Made by a program: the position numbers and the translations under genes. A stretch of DNA of 64,000 bases from positions 124,001 through 188,000 of the forward strand of contig NZ_VCNG01000002.1 of the NCBI RefSeq assembly GCF_006227205.1. The letters run 5' to 3'. Below, one piece after another: positions 45,390 through 55,039 of the stretch (position 1 is its first letter; each line of letters starts with the position of its first letter). The notes beneath the pieces were generated by a model, which made no database searches, was not told where the DNA came from, and saw only the letters and a program-made list of their open reading frames with translations. Source of the stretch: Pseudomonas sp. ICMP22404 (GTDB lineage: Bacteria > Pseudomonadota > Gammaproteobacteria > Pseudomonadales > Pseudomonadaceae).

Positions 45390-45998
45390 ATGACGACTCT
45401 TACCCCTCGCCGCACCGCCATCCTGACCTTCATCCGCGAACGCATCGCCGAGCAGGGTCAGCCTCCCAGCCTTGCTGAAATCAGCGAGGCGTTCGGTTTC
45501 GCCTCCCGCAGCGTGGCGCGCAAGCATGTGCTGGCGTTGACCGAAGCCGGTTTTATCGAAGTCAATCCGCACCAGGCCCGGGGCATTCGCTTGCTGAATC
45601 AGCCGCCGCGTCCCGAGCTGCTGGATGTGCCGGTGCTGGGACGTGTGGCCGCCGGCCGGCCGATCGGCGCCGATGCCGAGGTCCACGATCGTCTGATGCT
45701 GGACCCGGCGATTTTCACCAGGGCGCCGGATTACCTGTTGCGGGTCCAGGGCGACTCGATGATCGGCGACGGCATCCTCGACGGTGACCTGGTGGGGGTC
45801 CAGCGCACGCCCCAGGCCGCGAACGGACAGATCGTGGTGGCGCGGCTCGATGGTGAAGTCACCATCAAGCGTTTCGAACAAATCGGCGAGCGGGTGCGCT
45901 TGCTGCCACGCAATCCGGCCTATCAGCCGATCATCGTCGAGGCCGACCAGGACCTGGCGATAGAAGGGGTGTTCTGTGGCCTGTTGAGGCAAGGCTGA
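45381..45998 (+). CDS. lexA2: Second LexA repressor (LexA2) of the mutasome operon
   Basis: This 205-residue LexA has an N-terminal winged helix (LAEISEAFGFASRSVARKHV) and a C-terminal autoprotease with cleavage site A91-G92 (GRVAAGRPIG), S126 in QGDSMIGDG and K163 in EVTIKRF. It represses the imuA-imuB-dnaE2 genes until RecA filaments trigger self-cleavage. I chose ATG 45381 (MYSMTT), 5 bases after AGGAG; ATG 45390 is the alternative. The stop overlaps the imuA start (TGATG). Confidence 0.93.
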   Translation: MYSMTTLTPRRTAILTFIRERIAEQGQPPSLAEISEAFGFASRSVARKHVLALTEAGFIEVNPHQARGIRLLNQPPRPELLDVPVLGRVAAGRPIGADAEVHDRLMLDPAIFTRAPDYLLRVQGDSMIGDGILDGDLVGVQRTPQAANGQIVVARLDGEVTIKRFEQIGERVRLLPRNPAYQPIIVEADQDLAIEGVFCGLLRQG

Positions 45999-46627
45999 TG
46001 GGCGCGGTCGTAGCGCTGGACACGCTGTTCAATGGCGGCCAGGTCTGGAAAGGCCGGCCTGCACCTCCGGCTGCCAGCCCGCAACCCACCGGCCATGCCG
46101 CACTGGACGCGGCGTTGCCCAGTGGTGGCTGGCCGGAAGCGGCGCTGACGGAAATCCTTCTTGCCGCGCCGGGCCTGGGTGAGTTGCAACTGGTGTGGCC
46201 GACCCTGGCGCGACTGTCTGCGCAGGGGGAGCGGATCGTGCTGGTGGCACCGCCGTTCGTGCCCTATCCCCAGGCCTGGCAGAGCGCCGGGGTGGACCTG
46301 AGCCAACTGTCGGTGATCCGGGCCGATGAGCGCGATGCCCTGTGGGCCGTTGAACAATGCTTGCGTTCGGGCAGTTGCGGGGCGGTCCTGTGCTGGCCTC
46401 GCCAGGCGGACGATCGTGCCTTGCGCCGCCTGCAAGTGGCCGCGGAAACCGGCCAGACCCTGGCATTCGCCTGGCGCCCGATCCAGGAAGCCATCAATCC
46501 GTCGCCGGCGGCCCTGCGCATTGCCATCGATGCCGGGCCCGGGCAGTTGCGGGTGCTTAAATGCCGCGGCGGGTTGGTCCGTTCGGCACCGATTGCCTTT
46601 GCTCACGCCGCGCCAACAGGGCATTGA
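45998..46627 (+). CDS. imuA: ImuA, translesion mutasome accessory protein (SulA/RecA-like)
   Basis: This 209-residue protein of the ImuA/SulA group is related to the RecA fold (HAALDAALPSGGWPEAALTEIL; LVWPTLARLSAQGERIVLVAPP). It helps bring ImuB and DnaE2 to RecA-DNA at damage. It is translationally coupled to lexA2 by a TGATG overlap. The ImuB start follows 7 bases after its stop. Older annotations call it a cell division inhibitor. Confidence 0.92.
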   Translation: MGAVVALDTLFNGGQVWKGRPAPPAASPQPTGHAALDAALPSGGWPEAALTEILLAAPGLGELQLVWPTLARLSAQGERIVLVAPPFVPYPQAWQSAGVDLSQLSVIRADERDALWAVEQCLRSGSCGAVLCWPRQADDRALRRLQVAAETGQTLAFAWRPIQEAINPSPAALRIAIDAGPGQLRVLKCRGGLVRSAPIAFAHAAPTGH

Positions 46628-46634
46628 GGTTGCG

Positions 46635-48056
46635 ATGCGCTGGGTCTGCATTCTCTTTCCGCAATTGGCGCTGGACGCCGCGCTGCGTCAGCGCCCCGAT
46701 CCCGAGGAGCCCCTGGCGCTGTTGACCGGCCCGGCCCAGCGTCGGGTGCTGCAAGCGGTCAACGAGTCCGCCCGGGCCCTGGGCCTGCGCCCCGGCCAGA
46801 CCATGACCGCCGCCCAGGCCCTGAGCAAAGGCTTTGCCACCGCCGAATACGACGCCGCGCAGATTGAGCACTGGCAACAGTTCCTGGCGGCCTGGGCTTA
46901 CCGGTTCAGTTCCCAAGTCAGCGTGCATTACCCGCGCACGCTGCTGTTCGAGATCGAGTCGAGCCTGGGCCTGTTCGGGCCATGGCCGGTCTTCGAGACG
47001 CGGCTGCGGGCCGAACTGACGGAATTGGGCTTCCGTCATCGCATCGTCGCGGCCCCGAACCCGGTGGCGGCGCGGGTGCTCGCCAATGCTCATGACGCCC
47101 TGGTGGTACCGGATGCCGATAGCCTGCAACAACGCCTGGGGCAAATGCCGGTGGATCGGATCGGCCTGCCCGCCGACGTCGCCACGGCGTTGTCGCGCAT
47201 GGGGCTGCGCTGCCTGGAACAGGTCCAGGCCTTGCCCCGGCACACGCTGGCACGGCGCTTCGAAGCCCAGGTCCTCAAGCACCTCGACGCATTGGTTGGC
47301 AGTCGCACCCTGGCGCTGTCGTTCTACCTGCCACCGGACCGTTTCGATGTGCGCATCGAACTCAACTACGACGTCCAGTCCCATCAGGCGCTGCTGTTCC
47401 CGTTACGCCGGTTGACCGGTGACCTGTCGGCCTTCCTGTGCGGCCGGGACAGTGGCGTGCAGCGTTTTGACCTGCACCTGGAGCACGCCGGGTTGCCGGA
47501 CACGATCATCAAGGTCGGCCTGCTCAGTGCCGAGCGGGACCCCTCGATGCTCTTCGAACTGGCCCGTGGCCGTTTGGAGCAGGTGCAGGTCGAGGCGCCA
47601 GTGCGTGGCTTTCGCTTGTGCGCCGAGGACCTGCCGAGCTTCGTGCCCCAGCGCCTGGAGCTGTTCGATGAGCGTCCCCAGCAGTCCTTGCCTTGGGAGC
47701 AACTGCGGGAGCGGTTGCGCGCACGGTTGGGGGACGAGGCGGTGCAGGGCCTGGGGTTTCGCGACGACCATCGGCCTGAGTGCGCCTGGCAGATGACACC
47801 TCAACCCCGGCCTCAGGCAGGTACGGTGCGCAGTGGCGTGCAGCGTCCCGGCTGGCTGCTGGACGAACCCCAGGCGTTGCCGGAAGGCCAGGCGCGCGTT
47901 CTCATGGGCCCGGAACGCATCGAGACCGGCTGGTGGGACGGCGCCGACGTGCGCCGCGATTACTACCTGGTCGAAACCCGTGGGGGGCAACGGGGCTGGG
48001 CCTATCGACCGGTGGGCGAGGGCGGTCCGTTGTGGTTGCAGGGTTGGTTCGCATGA
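46635..48056 (+). CDS. imuB: ImuB, catalytically inactive Y-family polymerase adaptor
   Basis: This 473-residue protein is Y-family-like, opening [20 protein letters not shown] with the palm residues needed for catalysis replaced ([10 protein letters not shown] rather than a metal-binding DxD), as expected of ImuB. The little-finger domain follows. A beta-clamp-binding motif is plausible near [12 protein letters not shown] but not certain. ImuB links DnaE2 to the clamp. ATG 46635 follows GAGG; the stop overlaps dnaE2 by four bases (ATGA). Confidence 0.92.
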   Translation: MRWVCILFPQLALDAALRQRPDPEEPLALLTGPAQRRVLQAVNESARALGLRPGQTMTAAQALSKGFATAEYDAAQIEHWQQFLAAWAYRFSSQVSVHYPRTLLFEIESSLGLFGPWPVFETRLRAELTELGFRHRIVAAPNPVAARVLANAHDALVVPDADSLQQRLGQMPVDRIGLPADVATALSRMGLRCLEQVQALPRHTLARRFEAQVLKHLDALVGSRTLALSFYLPPDRFDVRIELNYDVQSHQALLFPLRRLTGDLSAFLCGRDSGVQRFDLHLEHAGLPDTIIKVGLLSAERDPSMLFELARGRLEQVQVEAPVRGFRLCAEDLPSFVPQRLELFDERPQQSLPWEQLRERLRARLGDEAVQGLGFRDDHRPECAWQMTPQPRPQAGTVRSGVQRPGWLLDEPQALPEGQARVLMGPERIETGWWDGADVRRDYYLVETRGGQRGWAYRPVGEGGPLWLQGWFA

Positions 48057-51000
48057 ACGTCGACTACGCCGAGCTGCATTGCCTGTCGAATTTCAGTTTC
48101 CAGCGTGGCGCTTCCAGTGCATTGGAACTGTGTCGCCGGGCCAGCCAGCAAGGCTACCGGGCCCTGGCGATCACCGACGAGTGCACGTTGGCCGGTATTG
48201 TTCGGGCCTGGCAAGCGGCCAAGGAATTGAGCCTGCCATTGATCGTCGGCAGCGAGATCCGGATCGAGAACGGTCCGAAGCTGGTGCTGCTGGTGGAAAA
48301 TCTCGAAGGCTATCAAGCTCTGTGCCGTTTGATCACCCGCGCCCGCCGACGCAGCGAGAAGGGCCGTTATCGCATCGTGCGGGAAGACTTCGACGATCCC
48401 TGGCCGGGGTTGTTGGCACTGTGGGTACCCGATGGCAACGACGTCGAGGAGCAGGGCCGCTGGCTTCAGTCGGTCTTCGCCGGGCGCCTGTGGCTGTCGG
48501 TCCAGTTGCATTGCGGACAGGACGACCGGCGTCGCCTGGCCGACTTGCTGGCACTGGCGGACCGCCTGGCACTGCCTGCCGTCGCCACCGGCGATGTACA
48601 CATGCATGTGCGCGGCCGCCGCGCCTTGCAGGACACCATGACCGCCATCCGGCATCACGTCACGGTGGCCGAGGCCGGCCAGCGCCTGCATCCCAACGGC
48701 GAGCGCCATCTGCGCAGCCGTAAGGATCTGGCCGATCTCTATCCCCGCCGGTTGCTCGATGAAACCCTGGCGATCGCCCGGCGTTGCACCTTCGATCTGG
48801 ATCAGTTGCGCTATGAATACCCTCGGGAGCTGGTGCCCGAGGGGCATGATCCGACGTCGTGGTTGCGGGAACTGACCGAACGGGGCCTGCGCGAGCGCTG
48901 GAAGAACGGTGTGGAGGATCGGATTCGGCGACAGATAGACACCGAGTTGGAGCTGATTGCCGAGCTGGGCTACGACAGCTATTTCCTCACTGTGCAGGAC
49001 ATCGTCAGCTTTGCCCGCCAGCGCAACATCCTTTGCCAGGGGCGTGGGTCGGCGGCCAACTCGGCGGTGTGTTATGCCCTGGGCATTACCGAAATCGACC
49101 CGAGCCGAACCAACTTGTTGTTCGAGCGGTTCCTGTCCCGAGAGCGCAACGAGCCGCCGGACATCGACGTGGATTTTGAACATGAGCGCCGCGAAGAGGT
49201 GCTGCAATATGTCTTCCAGCGCTACGGTCGCCATCGCGCGGCGCTGACGGCAGTGGTCAGCAGTTACCACGGTGCCGGGGCGGTGCGGGACGTCGCCAAG
49301 GCCCTGGGCTTGCCGCCGGATCAGGTCAACGCATTGGCCGACTGTTGCGGTCGCTGGAGCGACGAGGCGCCCCCCGTGGAGCGTCTGCGCGAGGGTGGTT
49401 TCGACCCGGACAGTCCGATCTTGCGCCGGGTGCTGGGCCTGACCCAGCAACTGATCGGCTTTCCCCGACACCTGTCCCAGCACCCCGGCGGCTTCGTGAT
49501 TTCCCAGCAGCCCCTGGACACCCTGGTGCCGGTGGAAAACGCCGCCATGGCCGAGCGCACTATCATCCAGTGGGACAAGGACGATCTGGATGCGGTCGGG
49601 CTGCTCAAGGTGGATATCCTCGCCCTGGGCATGCTCAGCGCGATCCGCCGATGTTTCGACCTGATCGCGCACTACCGCGGGCAGCGATACACCTTGGCAG
49701 GTTTGCCCCGTGAAGGTGCCGCCACCTTCGAGATGATCAGCCGTGCGGACACCATCGGGGTGTTCCAGATTGAATCACGGGCGCAGATGGCGATGTTGCC
49801 CCGGCTCAGGCCCAAGGATTTCTACGACCTGGTGATCGAAGTGGCGATCGTGCGGCCGGGGCCGATCCAGGGCGGCATGGTGCATCCGTACCTGAAGCGG
49901 CGAAATGGCGAGGAGGAAGTCACCTATCCTTCGGAAAAATTGAAGACAGTGCTCGGGCGTACCCTGGGGATTCCATTGTTCCAGGAGCAGGTCATGCAGA
50001 TCGCCATCGTGGCGGCCGACTATACCCCCGGCGAAGCGGACCAGTTGCGCCGTTCCATGGCCGCCTGGAAACGTCACGGCGGGCTTGAGCCGCATCGCGA
50101 GCGCCTGGCAGAGGGGATGGAGCGCAACGGCTACACCCCGGAATTCGCCGCGCAGATCTTCGAGCAGATCAAGGGCTTCGGCAACTACGGTTTCCCGGAG
50201 TCCCACGCCGCCAGTTTCGCCTTGCTGACCTACGCCAGCAGTTGGCTCAAATGCCACGAGCCGGCAGCCTTCGCCTGCGCCCTGATCAACAGTTGGCCCA
50301 TGGGGTTCTACAGTCCGGATCAGATTCTGCAGGATGCCCGCCGGCATCAATTGCAGATCCGTCCGGTGGACGTGCGCGCCAGTGATTGGGATTGCAGTCT
50401 CGAACCCTTGGAGGGGCGGCAACCGGCGATTCGCATGGGCTTGCGCCTGATCAAGGGTTTTCGTGAAGACGATGCCCGGCGTATCGAAGCGGCCCGTCGG
50501 CAGCGGGCGTTCAGTGACGTGGCCGACCTGGGCGAGCGTGCGCAACTCGATGCCCGGGCCCAGGCGCAATTGGCCGACGCCGGTGCCTTGCGTGGCCTGG
50601 TCGGTGATCGCCATCGTGCGCGTTGGGAAGTGGCGGGCGTGCAAAAGCAATTGGGTCTGTTTGCCGGTTTGCCCAGTCAGGAAGAACCGCCGGTGCACCT
50701 GCCCAAGCCTTCGCTGGGGGAGGACCTGTTCGCCGACTACGCCACCCTCGGCACAACACTGGGCCCGCATCCGCTGGCCTTGCTGCGCCCAGAACTGCGC
50801 GCCCGACGCTGTCGCAGCTCCCGGGAGTTGCAGGAGGTGGAGCATGGCCGCAACGTCAGCGTCGCCGGCCTGGTCACCGGTCGCCAGCGCCCCGGCACGG
50901 CCAGTGGGGTGACCTTCGTCACCCTGGAAGATGAATTCGGCAATCTCAATGTGGTGGTCTGGCGCGACCTGGCGGAGCGCCAACGCAAAGTCCTGGTGGG

Positions 51001-51130
51001 CTCCCAATTGCTGCGGGTCGACGGGCGCTGGGAAAGCGTCGGCGAAGTCCGCCACCTGATCGCTGGACGCCTGAGCGACCTGACTGAATTGCTGGCGGGC
51101 ATTCACGTGCAAAGCCGCGATTTCCGCTGA
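48053..51130 (+). CDS. dnaE2: Error-prone DNA polymerase DnaE2
   Basis: This 1025-residue C-family polymerase has an N-terminal PHP domain ([17 protein letters not shown]), the catalytic palm with [16 protein letters not shown] and [17 protein letters not shown], and a C-terminal OB fold ([19 protein letters not shown]). It performs mutagenic bypass synthesis together with ImuA and ImuB. Length matches DnaE2 rather than replicative DnaE1. ATG 48053 overlaps imuB by four bases, so the operon is coupled from lexA2 to here. A type 2 repeat follows. Confidence 0.95.
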   Translation: MNVDYAELHCLSNFSFQRGASSALELCRRASQQGYRALAITDECTLAGIVRAWQAAKELSLPLIVGSEIRIENGPKLVLLVENLEGYQALCRLITRARRRSEKGRYRIVREDFDDPWPGLLALWVPDGNDVEEQGRWLQSVFAGRLWLSVQLHCGQDDRRRLADLLALADRLALPAVATGDVHMHVRGRRALQDTMTAIRHHVTVAEAGQRLHPNGERHLRSRKDLADLYPRRLLDETLAIARRCTFDLDQLRYEYPRELVPEGHDPTSWLRELTERGLRERWKNGVEDRIRRQIDTELELIAELGYDSYFLTVQDIVSFARQRNILCQGRGSAANSAVCYALGITEIDPSRTNLLFERFLSRERNEPPDIDVDFEHERREEVLQYVFQRYGRHRAALTAVVSSYHGAGAVRDVAKALGLPPDQVNALADCCGRWSDEAPPVERLREGGFDPDSPILRRVLGLTQQLIGFPRHLSQHPGGFVISQQPLDTLVPVENAAMAERTIIQWDKDDLDAVGLLKVDILALGMLSAIRRCFDLIAHYRGQRYTLAGLPREGAATFEMISRADTIGVFQIESRAQMAMLPRLRPKDFYDLVIEVAIVRPGPIQGGMVHPYLKRRNGEEEVTYPSEKLKTVLGRTLGIPLFQEQVMQIAIVAADYTPGEADQLRRSMAAWKRHGGLEPHRERLAEGMERNGYTPEFAAQIFEQIKGFGNYGFPESHAASFALLTYASSWLKCHEPAAFACALINSWPMGFYSPDQILQDARRHQLQIRPVDVRASDWDCSLEPLEGRQPAIRMGLRLIKGFREDDARRIEAARRQRAFSDVADLGERAQLDARAQAQLADAGALRGLVGDRHRARWEVAGVQKQLGLFAGLPSQEEPPVHLPKPSLGEDLFADYATLGTTLGPHPLALLRPELRARRCRSSRELQEVEHGRNVSVAGLVTGRQRPGTASGVTFVTLEDEFGNLNVVVWRDLAERQRKVLVGSQLLRVDGRWESVGEVRHLIAGRLSDLTELLAGIHVQSRDFR

Positions 51131-51154
51131 CACGGCTGTCGCATCACAGCAACC

Positions 51155-51288
51155 TGTGGCGAGGGGATTTATCCCCGCTGGGGCGCGAAGCGCCCCAAAT
51201 CTGAGCATGCGGTGTGCCAGACGGTTGAGGGGGCTGCTGCGCAGCCCAGCGGGGCGGTGCGACGTTTCGCTAAATCCCCTCGCCACAG
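51155..51288. repeat. Type 2 extragenic palindrome, expanded copy with insertion
   Basis: TGTGGCGAGGGGATTTATCC with GCGCGAAGCGCCCC pairs with GGGGCTGCTGCGCAGCCC and an inverse end CCTCGCCACA. The right half carries an extra GGTGCGACGTTTCGCT segment. The same segment, inverted (AGCGAAACGTCGCACCG), appears alone at 54978-54994. Confidence 0.82.
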
Positions 51289-51427
51289 ACCTTGTTTGGG
51301 GCCGGGACCGGTGGACGGCTTCGTGACTTGCCCATGAAACCAAATGCCAACCTCGCGCTCGAAGGTCTGAGCACAAGGGGCTCGCGATTGTCGATTCCCA
51401 GCAGCCATTCGAGGTTCAGAGTCGCCC

Positions 51428-53539
51428 ATGCAGTTCTTATCCCAGCCTCACGGATGTCCCGGGTGGGACGGTGAAATGGCCCGGCGTATCCGGGCATATG
51501 ATTGGCGCCAGACTGAACTGGGCCCTATCGAACATTGGTCTGCCAGCCTGCGCAGCGCTGTCCAAATATTGTTGGCTTCGCCGTTGCCGATGGTCATGTT
51601 ATGGGGCCGCCAGGGCTTCATGATCTACAACGATGCCTACGCCGAGTTCGCCGGCGGGCGCCATCCCTATCTGCTGGGATGCGCGGTGGAGCTGGGTTGG
51701 CCGGAAGTGGCCGAGTTCAATCGTCACGTGCTGGACGTATGCCTGGCCGGGGGCACGTTGTCCTATCGCAGCAAGGAACTGGTCCTGTTGCGTGATGGCA
51801 AGCCCGAAGATGTGTGGATGGACCTTTTCTACAGCCCGGTACCCGACGATGACCAGGCACCGGCCGGCGTGCTGGCGATTGTCGTGGAAACCACCGAGCT
51901 GGTCCTGTCCGAGCGGGCTCGCCAGGCAGCGGAGCGCAGCTATCGCGCCGTCAATGAACGCATCCAGCTGGCCCTTTCGGCCGGGCCGCTGCTGGGCTCT
52001 TTTGTCTGGGATGTCCAGGCCGACACGCTGTCCGGGGACGAGCGTTTCGCCCGCACGTTCGACTACCCGCCAGACACTCCGCTGGAGGCGTTGCCCATCG
52101 AGATTGCCCGCCAGCGTATTCATCCCGATGACCTTGACGAGGTCAATCAGCGCATTGACCTGACCTTGCGCACCGGTTCGACCTTCAATGCCGAATACCG
52201 GGTGCGACGCCCCGAGGGCGATGACCTGTGGGTGCAGGCCAGCGGTCGATGCGAGTTCGATGCGTTGGGCAAGCCCCTGCGTTTCCCCGGTGTGCTGATT
52301 GACATCAACGAACGCAAGATCGCCGAAGCGTCGTTGCTCAGGTTTACCCGTGACCTGGAGCAGCGGGTCGCCGATGAGGTCCAGGCGCGGCTGGCGGCCG
52401 AAGAGCAGTTGCGCCAGTCGCAGAAGCTCGAGGCCATTGGCGGACTCACCGGCGGCGTCGCCCATGACTTCAACAACCTGCTGCAAGTGATCGCTGGCAA
52501 CCTGCACTTGCTGGCACGTCACGAGCCGGACAATGCCAATGTGCAGCGCAGGATCAGTGCCTCCATCGAGGCGGTGGAGCGGGGCGCCAAGCTGTCATCG
52601 CAACTGCTGGCCTTCGCCCGTCGCCAGCCGCTGTCACCGGCGGTCTACAACCCCCGGCGCATCTACGACGACCTGGAGGAATTGCTGCAACGGGCCTTGG
52701 GCGAGACCATCCGGATCGATGTGACCCTGCCCGACGAGCCCTGGTGCATCCATGTGGATCGCAACCAGTTGGAAAATGCCCTGCTGAATCTGGCGATCAA
52801 TGCCCGCGATGCCATGGGCGGCGATGGCACCATCCAGATACTGGGCGAGAACATCGTGCTCGACGAAGCGTCCTGTGCCGGCAAAGGCATCCCGGCGGGC
52901 GAGTATGTGCGGTTGTCGGTCATCGACAGTGGCACAGGCATGCCGCCCGATATTCTCAAACAGGTATTCGAGCCGTTCTTCACCACCAAGACCGATGGCC
53001 AGGGCACCGGGTTGGGCCTGAGCATGGTGTTCGGGTTCGTCAAGCAGAGCGGCGGGCATATCGAGATCGCCAGCGACATGGGCAAGGGCACGCGGGCGCA
53101 GATGTACTTTCCTCGCAGCTATCAGCCTGAAGCCGGTGAACAGATCCACGACTACACGCCGCAACCCGGCAGGCATGAGACGATCCTGGTGGTGGAGGAC
53201 AACGATGCGGTGCGCAGTGCATCGGTGGAGTTGCTCGAGCAGTCCGGCTATCGAACCCTCACCGCCGCCAATGCCGACGCGGCCATGAAGCTGTTGCTCG
53301 AAGGCGTCAAGGTGGACCTGATTTTCACCGACGTGGTCATGCCCGGCCTGATCAAGAGTTCCGACCTGGCGGCCTGGGCCAAGGTGCAGACGCCGCCGGT
53401 GCCGGTACTGTTCACGTCAGGTCACACACGGGACATCATTTCCCGCAACCATCAACTGAGTCCCGATACCCATCTGCTGAGCAAGCCCTATGGGCCGGAT
53501 GCGCTGACCCGTATGGTCCGGTCGGTGCTTGGCGGCTGA
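51428..53539 (+). CDS. Hybrid histidine kinase with PAS domains and C-terminal receiver
   Basis: This 703-residue soluble sensor has two PAS-like domains (about 25-160 and 180-300; GDERFARTFDYPPDTPLEAL), a coiled linker, an H-box with phosphorylated H346 (GGVAHDFNNLLQVI), an ATPase domain (NLAINARDAMGG; DSGTGMPPDILKQVFEPFFT; GTGLGLSM) and a receiver with D635 (LIFTDVVMPG). There are no membrane segments, so the signal is cytoplasmic. No dedicated response regulator is adjacent; the free receiver at 34608 is similar in type. Start ATG 51428 has a weak ribosome site. Confidence 0.92.
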   Translation: MQFLSQPHGCPGWDGEMARRIRAYDWRQTELGPIEHWSASLRSAVQILLASPLPMVMLWGRQGFMIYNDAYAEFAGGRHPYLLGCAVELGWPEVAEFNRHVLDVCLAGGTLSYRSKELVLLRDGKPEDVWMDLFYSPVPDDDQAPAGVLAIVVETTELVLSERARQAAERSYRAVNERIQLALSAGPLLGSFVWDVQADTLSGDERFARTFDYPPDTPLEALPIEIARQRIHPDDLDEVNQRIDLTLRTGSTFNAEYRVRRPEGDDLWVQASGRCEFDALGKPLRFPGVLIDINERKIAEASLLRFTRDLEQRVADEVQARLAAEEQLRQSQKLEAIGGLTGGVAHDFNNLLQVIAGNLHLLARHEPDNANVQRRISASIEAVERGAKLSSQLLAFARRQPLSPAVYNPRRIYDDLEELLQRALGETIRIDVTLPDEPWCIHVDRNQLENALLNLAINARDAMGGDGTIQILGENIVLDEASCAGKGIPAGEYVRLSVIDSGTGMPPDILKQVFEPFFTTKTDGQGTGLGLSMVFGFVKQSGGHIEIASDMGKGTRAQMYFPRSYQPEAGEQIHDYTPQPGRHETILVVEDNDAVRSASVELLEQSGYRTLTAANADAAMKLLLEGVKVDLIFTDVVMPGLIKSSDLAAWAKVQTPPVPVLFTSGHTRDIISRNHQLSPDTHLLSKPYGPDALTRMVRSVLGG

Positions 53540-53560
53540 TCGCACCACCGCAAACAAATG

Positions 53561-53588
53561 GAACCGAAGCCGTTGCGTTCCCTTCGAA
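53561..53588 (+). promoter_or_regulatory. AlgU-like promoter candidate
   Basis: GAACCG at 53561-53566, a 17-base spacer and TCGAA at 53584-53588, about 47 bases before the small gene at 53635. GAAC and TCnnA, the most conserved positions, are kept. Confidence 0.4.
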
Positions 53589-53594
53589 TGATCA

Positions 53595-53615
53595 AGGCCG
53601 GTCATCAACCGGCCT
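53595..53615. terminator. Hairpin after the hybrid kinase gene
   Basis: AGGCCGGT and ACCGGCCT, exact complements, flank CATCA. There is no T run, so termination is uncertain. It would also lie in the leader of the following gene. Confidence 0.35.
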
Positions 53616-53634
53616 CTGTCATGAAGAGGTGCCC

Positions 53635-53904
53635 ATGAACGACGATCGTGCAAACACGGCGCAACAAGGTCAGACGCAGAACCCGTCACCCCGCAACGAC
53701 CCGGCCATCGATCCCCAACTGCCCGATGCCAAGCCGGTCAGCCCGGCTGGATCGGACCAGGCCCAGAGCGCTGCCGAGGAGGTCGATCAGAAAAGACATC
53801 ACCAGGAAAACGACAACACCTTCAGCCCGGGTTTCAAGCCCGATCCTGACCGGCCGAAGTCCGGCGATGACACTGACGCCGATATCGACACCGACGGCGG
53901 TTGA
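53635..53904 (+). CDS. Small disordered acidic protein
   Basis: This 89-residue hydrophilic protein rich in Asp, Pro, Gln and Asn (FSPGFKPDPDRPKSGDDTDA near the end) has no hydrophobic core and is probably disordered, a hydrophilin-like composition. ATG 53635 follows GAGGTG. An AlgU-like promoter lies upstream, which would suit a stress role. No family recognised. Confidence 0.7.
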   Translation: MNDDRANTAQQGQTQNPSPRNDPAIDPQLPDAKPVSPAGSDQAQSAAEEVDQKRHHQENDNTFSPGFKPDPDRPKSGDDTDADIDTDGG

Positions 53905-53915
53905 CCGATCTGCGC

Positions 53916-53950
53916 AAAAAAGGCTCGTCCTCCTGGGAGGACGAGCCTTT
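53916..53950 (-). terminator. Rho-independent terminator of the DUF4142 gene
   Basis: AAAGGCTCGTCCTC and its exact complement form a 14-base stem; on the minus strand it is followed by six T. It lies just after the DUF4142 stop and also ends near the convergent small gene. Confidence 0.9.
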
Positions 53951-53969
53951 GAGTACAGTCAGGAAGAGA

Positions 53970-54491
53970 TTACTTGCTGGGGTGCGCGGCCTGGAGTTTC
54001 TTGGCCAGTTCCAGGTGGTGCTGCAGATCCGGCAGCATCTTCTGGGCGAACGCCTTGAGCTCGGTGTTGCCGGGCTTCTTGTCGTCCGTCACGGTCTCGG
54101 CTTCTTTCTTGAACAAGGTGATGGTTTCTTCGTGGGCCTTGACCTGATTGTTGGCATAGGCGGCATCGAAGGATTCGTCGCGCATGTCAAGAATCTTGGC
54201 CTTCGCTTTCTTCACCAGGGTGGTTTCGTCCGGCACTTCGATGTCGTGCTTTTTCGCCAGGGTCATCAACTCCTGGTTGGCCTTGGTGTGGTCGGCGATC
54301 ATCTTGTTGGCGAACTCCTTGACGTCCGCCGATGCGCTTTTTTCCAATGCCAGTTTGCTGGTTTCGATTTCCGCAATGCCGCCGGCCGCCGCGTTGTCGA
54401 CGAAGTCGTTGGAACTCGCGGCCCATGCCATGCCCATGCTGGTACTCAGGGCAACTGCCAGACCGAGTTGACGCAGGGTAAATCCGTCCAT
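53970..54491 (-). CDS. DUF4142 periplasmic protein
   Basis: This 173-residue protein has a signal peptide (about 1-25, ending MAWA) and a helical DUF4142 domain: FVDNAAAGGIAEIETSKLAL, VKEFANKMIADHTKANQEL and a C-terminal LPDLQHHLELAKKL. Two histidines on paired helices hint at a ferritin-like bundle. Function is unknown; members are often stress-linked. Start ATG 54491 (MDGFTLRQ) follows GGAG. Confidence 0.88.
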   Translation of the reverse strand: MDGFTLRQLGLAVALSTSMGMAWAASSNDFVDNAAAGGIAEIETSKLALEKSASADVKEFANKMIADHTKANQELMTLAKKHDIEVPDETTLVKKAKAKILDMRDESFDAAYANNQVKAHEETITLFKKEAETVTDDKKPGNTELKAFAQKMLPDLQHHLELAKKLQAAHPSK

Positions 54492-54706
54492 AGGTATTCT
54501 CCAAACAGGTTGTACAAGTGATCTTGATGTCACTGTTCAATGGAGAGCGACGTGTGGACAAAGGTTTGATCGCAAAGCGATACGGTACGACGAACGGTCA
54601 CCGCTGGTCGGATTGGCGGTCGACAGAACCCGGTCGGCAAGGCCATCCTGATGGTTGAGGCGTCCCTCAAAGGCGCCTGTCATTGACCGTCAGAAGGAGG
54701 TGTTCC

Positions 54707-54943
54707 ATGCCGGTGTCCCATGATCTGTGCCAGGATCTCAAGTGCGAAAAAGACCACATCCAGCAAAAGCGCAGCGAGAATCCAAGACTCGACTCGCTGC
54801 TTCAAAAATACTCCCAGCTTGATGCCGAGGTGGTAGACGCCGAGAAACCGACGTCCGCCGCACTGTCCGACGTTGCCCTGGAGACGCTCAAGAAGAAACG
54901 ATTGCAGGTCAAGGACGAGATCATGGAACACTTGCGCAAGTAA
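54707..54943 (+). CDS. DUF465 (YdcH-like) small helical protein
   Basis: This 78-residue charged helical protein has the DUF465 pattern: a first helix (LCQDLKCEKDHIQQKRSENP), a middle YSQLDAEVVDAEK and LKKKRLQVKDEIMEHLRK at the end. It likely forms a small coiled coil. ATG 54707 follows an ideal AAGGAGGTG. It is divergent from the DUF4142 gene. Function is unknown. Confidence 0.85.
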   Translation: MPVSHDLCQDLKCEKDHIQQKRSENPRLDSLLQKYSQLDAEVVDAEKPTSAALSDVALETLKKKRLQVKDEIMEHLRK

Positions 54944-55039
54944 CCTGATGGCGCGGGGGCTGTTTCCGTGGTGGGATTCAGCGAAACGTCGCACCGCTCC
55001 GCGGACTGCAAAGCGGCCCCCGCTCTTTAACCCAATGCA

